Origin: Corynebacterium aquilae DSM 44791
Lineage (GTDB): Bacteria > Actinomycetota > Actinomycetes > Mycobacteriales > Mycobacteriaceae
Assembly (NCBI RefSeq): GCF_001941445.1
Contig: NZ_CP009245.1
Location: 395,992 to 459,991 of the forward strand
DNA length: 64,000 nt
Direction: 5' to 3'
In this document: in pieces, positions 8,464-15,651 of the stretch
How positions within the stretch are numbered: position 1 is the stretch's first letter
Layout of the letters: each line of letters opens with the position of its first letter
Notes under the pieces: generated by a model
The model's input: only the letters and a program-made list of their open reading frames with translations
Databases searched by the model: none
Told to the model about the DNA's origin: nothing
Position numbers and translations under genes: made by a program

Positions 8464-9951
8464 TTAGTGCATGTCGCGGGTGAGGTTGGCGTCCTCAGGG
8501 GCGATGGCGGACGACTTGGTGACCAGCTTGTGGCCCCACCACAGGGCCAAGAACAATGGCAGGCCAATGTAGGCGGAAATCAACGTGCCGAGCTCAATGT
8601 GGCCGGTGTAGACCTCCAAGTTCTGGCCGGCAACCACCACGGCGCACATGACGAGCGCAACAATCGGACCCAGCGGGAACAGGGCAGCCTTAAACGGCAG
8701 CTCGCTGACGTCGTGTCCCTGGGCAACAAACGCCTTCCGGAACTTGTAGTGGCACCATGCGATACCCATCCAGGTGATAAAGCCCGCCAAACCAGAGGCG
8801 TTGACCAGCCAGGTGTAGGCGGCACCGTCGCCAATCAGGGAGGAGATGAAGCAGGCCGCGCCAATGGCGGTGGTGGCCAGCAGCGCCGGCATCGGCACGC
8901 CACGCGAATTCAGGGACGCAAAAATCTTCGGGGCCTGGCCCGACTTCGCCAAGGCATAAAGCATGCGGGTCGAGGCGTATAGGCCGGAGTTACCTGCCGA
9001 CAAGATGGAGGTCAAAATGACCGCATTCATAATCGCCGCGGCCGCCAAAATGCCTGCGTTGTCGAAGACCAGGGTAAACGGTGCGACCGCAATGTTGTCC
9101 TCACTGGAGTCCAGCAGGCGGGAATCGGTGAAAGGAATCAAAAAACCAATGACGGTGATCGCACCAATGTAGAACAGCAGAATACGGATGAACACGGTGC
9201 GAATAGCCTTCGGCACATTCTTATCCGGATCCTCTGCCTCACCGGCGGCCACCGCCACCAGCTCGGTGCCCTGGAAAGAGAAACCAGCGATCATGAACAC
9301 GCTCAAAATGCCGGCGGCACCATTAACGAAGGGGGCTTTCTCCCCATCCGGCCCAGCCAAGGTCCAGTTGCTCAACCCCGGGGACCCGCCCCCTAAGATG
9401 CCGGCAATCATCAGCACACCCAGGATCAGGAAGAAAATAACAATGGCGACCTTGATCAGCGCGAACCAAAACTCGCCCTCACCATAGGCGCGCGCCGACA
9501 ACGCATTCAGGCCAAACAACAATGCCAGGAAGATGGCGGACCAAATCCAGCCGGGAGTGTCCGGGAACCAGTACTTCATCACCAGTGCCGCCGCAGCCAA
9601 CTCCGCGGCCACCGTGATCGCCCAGTTGTACCAATAGTTCCAGCCCAAGGCGAAACCAAAACTCGGGGAGACAAAACGGCGACCATACTCGCCAAAAGAA
9701 CCAGCCAACGGAATATAGGTGGCCATCTCGCCGAGCGACTGCATCAGCAGGAACACCATGAAACCAATCAGGGCGTACGCCAACAGCGCACCACCCGGGC
9801 CGGCATTAGCGACTGTGGCGCCGGACGCCACGAAAAGGCCCGTGCCGATAGAACCGCCGATGGCGATCATGTACATGTGGCGGGCCTTGAGGGAGCGGCG
9901 CAATTTCTGCGCGCCCGCAGCGTCCGCGGAGACGGGAGGTGAAGTAGTCAT
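8464..9951 (-). CDS. amino-acid permease (APC superfamily)
   Basis: A 495-residue, twelve-helix transporter of the AAT branch of APC permeases. It shows the family motifs LKARHMYMIAIGGSIGTGLFV (helix 1), SFGEYGRRFVSPSFGFALGWNYWYNW (helices 2-3), and the FSFQGTELVAVAAGEAEDP segment of helix 6. These carry lysine, aromatic or other neutral amino acids by proton symport; specificity is not certain. The ATG at 9951 is chosen over an in-frame extension because AAGGAAAG precedes it and it begins just before the conserved core. It stands alone. Confidence 0.9.
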   Translation of the reverse strand: MTTSPPVSADAAGAQKLRRSLKARHMYMIAIGGSIGTGLFVASGATVANAGPGGALLAYALIGFMVFLLMQSLGEMATYIPLAGSFGEYGRRFVSPSFGFALGWNYWYNWAITVAAELAAAALVMKYWFPDTPGWIWSAIFLALLFGLNALSARAYGEGEFWFALIKVAIVIFFLILGVLMIAGILGGGSPGLSNWTLAGPDGEKAPFVNGAAGILSVFMIAGFSFQGTELVAVAAGEAEDPDKNVPKAIRTVFIRILLFYIGAITVIGFLIPFTDSRLLDSSEDNIAVAPFTLVFDNAGILAAAAIMNAVILTSILSAGNSGLYASTRMLYALAKSGQAPKIFASLNSRGVPMPALLATTAIGAACFISSLIGDGAAYTWLVNASGLAGFITWMGIAWCHYKFRKAFVAQGHDVSELPFKAALFPLGPIVALVMCAVVVAGQNLEVYTGHIELGTLISAYIGLPLFLALWWGHKLVTKSSAIAPEDANLTRDMH

Positions 9952-10082
9952 GACTTTCCTTGGAAGATGCTGAAAAACTGCTGGCATTTTATAACGCCTC
10001 CCAAGATGCGGGAAGAACCAGGGGGTAAAAAGTGGGTGAATCCCACAATGTGGACGCCCCTTCGGGTCAGGCGAAAAACCCA

Positions 10083-10113
10083 CAAAAAATCCCCCGACGA
10101 CACCGCCGGGGGA
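10083..10113 (-). terminator. intrinsic terminator after hypD
   Basis: On the minus strand TCCCCCG and CGGGGGA pair around a 10-base loop and are followed by TTTTTT. It ends the hupK-hypC-hypC-hypD unit about 25 bases past the hypD stop. Confidence 0.92.
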
Positions 10114-10137
10114 CACACCACAACAAGCAACCGCAGA

Positions 10138-11283
10138 CTACGAACCCGCCAACTGCGCCGTCGCCGCCTTATCGATACGGCCAAAGTTGTAATACGCCGC
10201 GCACGCCCCCTCCGGGGACACCATGCACGTACCAATCGGCGTCGCCGGCGTACACGCCGTACCAAACACCTTGCACTGCCACGGCTTAATCCGACCCGTC
10301 AACACACTGCCACACTCACACGCCTTCGGATCCTCCACCCGACGACCCGGAATGTCATAAATACGCTCCGCATCCCACCGGGCATACTCCTGAGCAATCC
10401 CCAAACCAGAACCCGGCAACCACCCCAAACCACGCCACTCAAACGTCTCCCGCGTCACAAACACCCGATCCATCAACGCCAACGCCGCAGCATTACCCTC
10501 CGGGCGCACCACCCGCGCATACTGGTTATCCACCCGCGCCTCACCCCGGGCCACATCACCCGAAATAAACTGCGTGATCAACATATCCACCGCCTGCAAA
10601 ATATCCAGCGGCTCAAAACCCGCAACAGCCACCGGCAAGTTATACTCCCGCGGCAAAAACTCAAACGCCTTCGTACCCACAATCGTCGACACATGCCCCG
10701 GGCCAATAAACCCATTTACCACCGTCTCCCCACCATTAACGATCGCCTCCAACGGCGGCTGAATCGTCACATGGTTAGAAAACACACTGAAATTGTCCAC
10801 GTTGTCGCGCCGGGCAGCCTCCAGGGTGACCGCGGTCGACGGGGCGGTGGTTTCAAAACCGACGGCGAAGAAGATGACCTTCTTATCCGGGTTATCCTTC
10901 GCCATTTTCAGCGCATCCAGCGGGGAGTACACGAACTGCACATCCGCGCCCTGCGCGCGAGCCTGCATTAGGGAGGCATCGGATCCCGGCACGCGCATCA
11001 TGTCGCCAAAAGTCGCCAACAACACGTCGTCCTGGCGGGCCAACCACAGCGCATCATCGACGCGGCCCATCGGAATCACACACACCGGGCAGCCCGGGCC
11101 GTGCACCAAATCGATGTTGTCGGGCAGCAGATTCTCCAACCCGTAGCGGTAGATCGTGTGGGTGTGCCCACCACAGACCTCCATCAGCGCCAGCGGCTGC
11201 TTAAGCTTCGCGGCATCGCGCTCAATGCGGGTCAAAAGATTCTTCGCGGCCTGCGGGTCGCGGAACTCGTCAACATACTTCAT
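10138..11283 (-). CDS. hypD: hydrogenase maturation protein HypD
   Basis: A 381-residue HypD, the iron-sulfur scaffold on which, with HypC, the Fe(CN)2CO unit of the [NiFe] site is assembled. Key residues are visible: Cys37 in MEVCGGHTH, Cys65 and Cys68 in GPGCPVC, and the C-terminal cluster ligands (CECGSVL, KPWQCKVFG, GTCMVSPEGAC). It is last in the minus-strand group after the two hypC genes. Wobble-base composition changes sharply inside the gene: the 3' part (plus coordinates below about 10790) uses mostly G/T-ending codons, the 5' part does not. Confidence 0.97.
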   Translation of the reverse strand: MKYVDEFRDPQAAKNLLTRIERDAAKLKQPLALMEVCGGHTHTIYRYGLENLLPDNIDLVHGPGCPVCVIPMGRVDDALWLARQDDVLLATFGDMMRVPGSDASLMQARAQGADVQFVYSPLDALKMAKDNPDKKVIFFAVGFETTAPSTAVTLEAARRDNVDNFSVFSNHVTIQPPLEAIVNGGETVVNGFIGPGHVSTIVGTKAFEFLPREYNLPVAVAGFEPLDILQAVDMLITQFISGDVARGEARVDNQYARVVRPEGNAAALALMDRVFVTRETFEWRGLGWLPGSGLGIAQEYARWDAERIYDIPGRRVEDPKACECGSVLTGRIKPWQCKVFGTACTPATPIGTCMVSPEGACAAYYNFGRIDKAATAQLAGS

Positions 11284-11359
11284 CAGGTGGTCACAGCCTT
11301 CACAGTCAGCGGGAAAAGAGGGTAAGTCAGAAAAAGGGGGAAGGGGTTAGGGGTTCCCG

Positions 11360-11626
11360 CTACTCAATCTGCGAGGTTGAAAACGACTCCAACTCGTCCT
11401 CAAAAGTGTTCGCGCCTAACTGCTGAATCTGCTTCAACGTTTCCGCAGCCTCATCGGCATCGATGACAGACAGTGCGAAACCAACATGGATTAGCACCCA
11501 GTCGCCCACCGACAGCTGCTCGGTCAAAAGATCCGTGGACACCGCACGGGTCACACCACTAATGGACACCGTCGCGCGCGACGCGTCCTGAATCTCTACA
11601 ATCTGGGCCGGAACACCAAGGCACAT
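11360..11626 (-). CDS. hypC: hydrogenase maturation chaperone HypC, copy 1
   Basis: An 88-residue HypC/HupF family protein with the essential MCLGVPAQ N-terminus; Cys2 carries the iron ligand unit during transfer from HypD to the large-subunit precursor. The OB-fold core (VGDWVLIHVGFALSVIDADEA) is complete, followed by an acidic tail. It lies directly upstream of hypD. A second hypC follows at 11719; such pairs often split roles between HypD-bound assembly and delivery to a dedicated substrate. Confidence 0.95.
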   Translation of the reverse strand: MCLGVPAQIVEIQDASRATVSISGVTRAVSTDLLTEQLSVGDWVLIHVGFALSVIDADEAAETLKQIQQLGANTFEDELESFSTSQIE

Positions 11627-11718
11627 AGTCGGGGCACACTTTCTGTCAACAACAACTAAAAACGAAAAAACAACAAAAATTTAAGAACTAAAGGGACACG
11701 CAGGAAAGCCGCGATGCT

Positions 11719-11991
11719 TTAAGACTCTTGGGCCGCCTGGCGGGGAGAACCCGGCAACACGGTCACATCAAACAGCTGATGATCCTCAATCGCCTCCAGG
11801 GTTTCCCTAGCCTCATCCGCGGTGATCAAGTGCACGGCGAAACCGTTTTGGATGAGCACCCAGTCACCAACCTCGGCCTCCGGGAGATAGCCCAAGTTGA
11901 TGGAGCGCACCTGGCCGGCCACATCAACCTGGCCGGGAACCAGCGGCGGCATGCCCACGTCAACGACGCGGGCCGGAATACCAAGACACAT
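11719..11991 (-). CDS. hypC: hydrogenase maturation chaperone HypC, copy 2
   Basis: A 90-residue HypC/HupF paralogue beginning MCLGIPARVVDVG with the VGDWVLIQNGFAVHLITADEA core. It differs from the other copy mainly in the first loop and in the tail. It sits between the HupK-like gene and copy 1, twelve bases after the HupK-like stop. The pairing with a HupK-like protein recalls HupF/HupK of aerobic uptake hydrogenases, so this copy may be HupF-like; that is inference. Confidence 0.94.
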   Translation of the reverse strand: MCLGIPARVVDVGMPPLVPGQVDVAGQVRSINLGYLPEAEVGDWVLIQNGFAVHLITADEARETLEAIEDHQLFDVTVLPGSPRQAAQES

Positions 11992-12003
11992 CCGCCAAAC
12001 ACC

Positions 12004-13239
12004 TCACTCGTCGCGTGCATCGCTGATAGGCGACACAACAGTACTAATTGGCATCGTACCCACCGGGGTATCCGTCGCCGGCACACACGGATCGGCCGCA
12101 CGAATCGCCTGTTCCACCGCAGCCATATCGCCGGCGTGCTCCCGCAGCGCGGTAGTCAGCAGGGAACTTAACCACCACTCATTTTGCGCCGTCGGCGTAT
12201 GAATCGCACAGTTAGCAAGCCTGCCCTTGTCCACCACGAACACGTGCGCCAGCAAACCGCGCGGCGAATCCACCACGCCGACACCAACACCCGAAAAATC
12301 CTGTTGGTCGGGCAGCGGCTGCGCCGAACAATCCACCTGATCATCGCAGGCCAGCTGGGTGGCGATCGCGCGGGCGGATGCCGCAATGCCCTGCAGCGCC
12401 GCCAGGATGCTCATGGCCTGGGCCTGGCGGGGATTATTCGCGGTGTGGCGCGACTGCGGGCCCGTTTTGTATGCCAGTGCGCCTTTATCGGTGTGCACCA
12501 CCATGCGCGGTGCAACCGCACCCGGGTGGGACTCCGTGACCCTATCCGGCCAACTGGCCACCGGGAACGCTTGCGTGGTGCCATCGGGAGGACACACCTG
12601 GACGTGATCCCCCAGGGGATCGATCGTGTGCTCGGCGTTAACCAACATCATTTCGGCCCACCGGCCATCACCGGCGGAGCCCAACACGTCAGCGTCCGCG
12701 GAAAGCTGTTGTGCTGTGTCTTGCCATCTCGACTGCAGCGCACCAGCCTCCTCGGCGATGGCAGAAAGCTCCGCCAGGCTGGCCGGGTCGCGATCAATAG
12801 GATTCACCAACCCGCCAGGTGCTGCCACGTTCGGGAAGTGTCCCGGGCACCCAGCCCAGGTCGCAGCCCGCTTAGCGATCGCCCGGGCCGCCAACACCTC
12901 TTCGCGGTGGTTGAGCACAAACCTGGGGCTAAACGTCGTGATGTAGGAGGTCCACACCAGCAAACGGCGTACCTCCACCGTCAGCGGTGAGGGGCGCAGC
13001 CCGGCAGCGCTTTCCAACGCCATTACCCCCGCAATGTGGTGGGGGATGGGGCAGATGCCACACAAACGCTTCACCAAATCCGGCACGTCACGGGCATCCC
13101 GCCCCACCAGCATTGGTTCCAGGCGGGGCATCGCGGCCAAATCGAAACGCGCCTCCTGCGTGCCATCAGCTCCGGTCGAGAGCAGCACCTGGGCGGAGCC
13201 GGGGTCGACAAATTGGTCGAGAAAAATCGTCTCACTCAC
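12004..13239 (-). CDS. HupK-like pseudo-large-subunit of [NiFe] hydrogenase
   Basis: A 411-residue protein homologous to hydrogenase large subunits but not catalytic. It keeps the N-terminal CxxC (RLCGICPIPHH, Cys60 and Cys63) and a recognisable body (HREEVLAARAIAKRAATWAGCPGHFPN). Near the C-terminus only one of the Ni ligands remains (ADPCVPATDTP, Cys385) with no partner cysteine and no processing histidine. HupK of aerobic uptake hydrogenases is such a paralogue and is thought to hold the Fe(CN)2CO unit. It heads the hupK-hypC-hypC-hypD unit and is divergent from hypA copy 1, with 58 bases between them. Confidence 0.82.
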   Translation of the reverse strand: MSETIFLDQFVDPGSAQVLLSTGADGTQEARFDLAAMPRLEPMLVGRDARDVPDLVKRLCGICPIPHHIAGVMALESAAGLRPSPLTVEVRRLLVWTSYITTFSPRFVLNHREEVLAARAIAKRAATWAGCPGHFPNVAAPGGLVNPIDRDPASLAELSAIAEEAGALQSRWQDTAQQLSADADVLGSAGDGRWAEMMLVNAEHTIDPLGDHVQVCPPDGTTQAFPVASWPDRVTESHPGAVAPRMVVHTDKGALAYKTGPQSRHTANNPRQAQAMSILAALQGIAASARAIATQLACDDQVDCSAQPLPDQQDFSGVGVGVVDSPRGLLAHVFVVDKGRLANCAIHTPTAQNEWWLSSLLTTALREHAGDMAAVEQAIRAADPCVPATDTPVGTMPISTVVSPISDARDE

Positions 13240-13297
13240 CCGCAGTCACCCCCTGAGATGCTGCTGCAGCTGGGTTGTTTGGACGTACAGTAAAGCC

Positions 13298-13633
13298 ATG
13301 CACGAATACGGACTCGCCGTCGGCGTCGTCACCGCCGTGACCCAGCAGCTGCCCGGCCGCCGCATCACCGCCGTGTGCGTTCACGTCGGCGCGCGCAGCG
13401 GGGTGGAGCCCTTCGCATTGAAGAACTGCTGGCCGCTGGCCACGGAAAACACCCCCGTCGAGGGTGCGGAGCTGATTATCGAACAAATCCCCGCCACCGT
13501 GTTCTGCCCCGACTGCGGGGAAGAAAAAACTATCGACGAATTCTTCGACTACTCCTGCCCCGATTGCGGTGACATCATCGTCGAGATCACCAAGGGGCAG
13601 GAATTCAGCATCGCCTACTGCGATGTCGACTAG
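13298..13633 (+). CDS. hypA: hydrogenase nickel chaperone HypA, copy 1
   Basis: A 111-residue HypA. The nickel-binding N-terminus MHE is intact and the structural zinc site has two CxxC pairs (Cys70/73 and Cys87/90). HypA works with HypB to insert nickel into the large subunit. The ATG at 13298 is required by the invariant MHE, although the frame stays open upstream. It is the only hydrogenase gene of this block on the plus strand, lying between the protease and the HupK-like gene. A second hypA is at 19855, and this copy is clearly divergent from it. Confidence 0.93.
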   Translation: MHEYGLAVGVVTAVTQQLPGRRITAVCVHVGARSGVEPFALKNCWPLATENTPVEGAELIIEQIPATVFCPDCGEEKTIDEFFDYSCPDCGDIIVEITKGQEFSIAYCDVD

Positions 13634-13647
13634 CACACCGACCGCAC

Positions 13648-14394
13648 TCATAGCTGCTCCTCATCGAGCCACCCGCGCACGATAGCTTCTGCGCGTGTGG
13701 CTGCCTCGCCCACGCTGCGGGCGACCGGATCACTCAACCCCACCCCGAGTTCACACTCGTGGGCGACGATGCCGACCACCGCGACACTGGTGGGCTCGTG
13801 TCCTAACAGGCGGGCAGCAGCTAGCAGATCCAACAGGCCTACCTGGTGTGGGGACAAACTCGTGTTCAGCAACCGTGGAATTTGATCCCCGTGCAGTTCC
13901 ACCACATTGCCCGCGCTTCCGGGCCCTGCGACCGCGTCCAGGATCAGCAGGTGCTGCGCGTCCTGGATGACCGGCAGCAAATCCATCCCGGAGGTGCCAC
14001 CGTCAACAAATGTGATGGGCAGATGATCGATGGAAGCTTCGCCACTGGCGGTGGGGGCTGAAACCCAATCACCGGTGGTGGCCCCGGAGCGGGCATCGGT
14101 TGCCGGCATTGGCCGCTGCGCGGCGGCAGCCGGGGAGGGCACCTCGTGCGGGTAGCGCGCAATGGGCGCCGCCGTGTGCGGCTTGCCCGTGGGCATGGTT
14201 TTGTCCCACCCGGCGACGGGAACGCCGGCGGGGATGAAACGATCCAGGCTGTCGGAGTGGGCTAGCAGTTCGGCCAGGCGGTTCATAATCGCCAGGCCGG
14301 TGCCGTCGTCGCCCATGATCGGGTTGCCAATGCCCACCACGGTGATGTGGTGGGCTGGTGGGCTACCCGCCGGAAAAGCGCGGGAAGAGTGCAT
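13648..14394 (-). CDS. [NiFe] hydrogenase maturation endopeptidase with insertion
   Basis: A 248-residue HybD/HupD/HycI-type protease that clips the C-terminal tail of the large subunit once nickel is in place. The three nickel-sensing positions can be placed: Asp30 (GIGNPIMGDDGTG), Asp131 (FVDGGTSGMDLL) and His183 (SLSPHQVGLLDLL). Family members are usually about 150-190 residues. The excess is a proline/alanine-rich, low-complexity insertion at about residues 54-124 between the first and second blocks. It follows the cytochrome b gene by nine bases and is presumably co-transcribed with the structural genes. Confidence 0.9.
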   Translation of the reverse strand: MHSSRAFPAGSPPAHHITVVGIGNPIMGDDGTGLAIMNRLAELLAHSDSLDRFIPAGVPVAGWDKTMPTGKPHTAAPIARYPHEVPSPAAAAQRPMPATDARSGATTGDWVSAPTASGEASIDHLPITFVDGGTSGMDLLPVIQDAQHLLILDAVAGPGSAGNVVELHGDQIPRLLNTSLSPHQVGLLDLLAAARLLGHEPTSVAVVGIVAHECELGVGLSDPVARSVGEAATRAEAIVRGWLDEEQL

Positions 14395-14403
14395 TGTTTG
14401 CGT

Positions 14404-15651
14404 TTAACCAATCTTCGGGGCGTCGATCGGGTTGGTGCCGCGGCGCAGCCACACACCACCATTGATCATGGAGGAGATACCACCGTGGCGTTCCACGGAG
14501 TCGGCGCGCACCGCCAAGTAGACGTGGATGACCACAAACGCCCAGATCACGAACATGATGAGGGTGTGGATCAGCCGTACTGTGGGAATGCCCAGCCAGG
14601 ACACCGGGACGGTGAGCAGCGCCCACAGCCCGTTGTACTGGTTGTACAGGCCGAACAGCCCCAGGCCGGTGGCCATCTGGAACAGGCACAGCACATAAAT
14701 ACCGGTGTAGCTCAACTGCTGTAGCGGGTTGTGGGCCAGGTAGACGGGGCCGTGCTTGTTGATGAAGGCGTAGTACTTGATGGTTTCAATCAGGCCACTA
14801 ACGTCTTTTTTGGAGTTCAGCGGCCAGAAGGCCCGCCACCGCAGTTGGCGGTCTTTAGCGACGAATGCCAGCCACACGCGCGACAAACCCAGCACGATCC
14901 AGCCGAAGCCGGCCAGGAAGTGAATGAAGCGGATGATGCCGAAAATGAAGCCGGTGTCATCGCCGGGGCCCGGCGGGGGCAGCAGTCCGGGGTCCATGAT
15001 GAATGCGCCGGTGACGGTCATGGCCACGATGAGTGCCATGTTGGCCCAGTGCTGGAAGCGTAAGGTGGCGGACCATAGGTTCACGCGCACCCACGCGTTG
15101 GGGTTTTCGGCCACCGATTTGGCGAGTTTGGCGCGGGGTTCCAGGGCGAGGGAGACAAAACCTTCGACCTGGAAGTCCCCGACGGTACCGTCCTCGGCGA
15201 TGGGGGCGCTGGCGAGCGCGAGGCAGCGCTGGCCCATGCGTTCCATCAGGTCGACGTGCCGCAGGAAGGGGGCTTTTTCTGCGGAGCTGAGTTTGGCTGC
15301 CCCCAGCACGGCTTCGACCTCGCCGCGCATGATCATGATGTCGGCGGGCGGGGCGTGCTTTTTGTCCATCAAAAAGCCGTTGGCGCGGGTGAGGCTGTAG
15401 CGGCGCTGCGGGGTGGCGGGGCTGAACTGGTCGTGGGCGGAAAAGACCGGCTCGATGTCGGGGCGGTTGGCGTGCAAACTGGTCAGCAGCGCCCGGTCGA
15501 TGGGGTCTTCACTGTCTTTGGGGGCGACCGCTGCCATGCACAGCAGCCGGCCGGAGGTCAGTTTGCGGGAGGAGTAGGTGCGGGCCACCCAGATGGCGCG
15601 CTCGTCGGGGCGGGCCGCGTCCTCGCCGCGTTTGGGCGATGTCAGTGTCAT
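14404..15651 (-). CDS. hydrogenase cytochrome b subunit with P-type ATPase N-domain-like extension
   Basis: A 415-residue protein. Residues about 190-405 are the b-type cytochrome that anchors uptake hydrogenases and reduces quinone: four membrane helices with candidate haem histidines in RFQHWANM, IRFIHFLAG, VRLIHTLIM and FVVIHVYLAV. Residues about 33-173 do not belong to that family. They follow the nucleotide-binding domain of P-type ATPases in order: EDPIDRALL, FSPATPQRRYSL, KHAPPADIM (compare KGAPEQIL), MERMGQRCLALASA and VSLALEPR (compare L.DPPR). The phosphorylation motif DKTGT and pump helices are absent. The ATG overlaps the large-subunit stop by four bases. Confidence 0.88.
   Translation of the reverse strand: MTLTSPKRGEDAARPDERAIWVARTYSSRKLTSGRLLCMAAVAPKDSEDPIDRALLTSLHANRPDIEPVFSAHDQFSPATPQRRYSLTRANGFLMDKKHAPPADIMIMRGEVEAVLGAAKLSSAEKAPFLRHVDLMERMGQRCLALASAPIAEDGTVGDFQVEGFVSLALEPRAKLAKSVAENPNAWVRVNLWSATLRFQHWANMALIVAMTVTGAFIMDPGLLPPPGPGDDTGFIFGIIRFIHFLAGFGWIVLGLSRVWLAFVAKDRQLRWRAFWPLNSKKDVSGLIETIKYYAFINKHGPVYLAHNPLQQLSYTGIYVLCLFQMATGLGLFGLYNQYNGLWALLTVPVSWLGIPTVRLIHTLIMFVIWAFVVIHVYLAVRADSVERHGGISSMINGGVWLRRGTNPIDAPKIG

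Noticed and set aside
10160-10971. Plus-strand arginine/threonine-rich frame opposite hypD
   Set aside because: Shadow of hypD produced by the wobble bias there.
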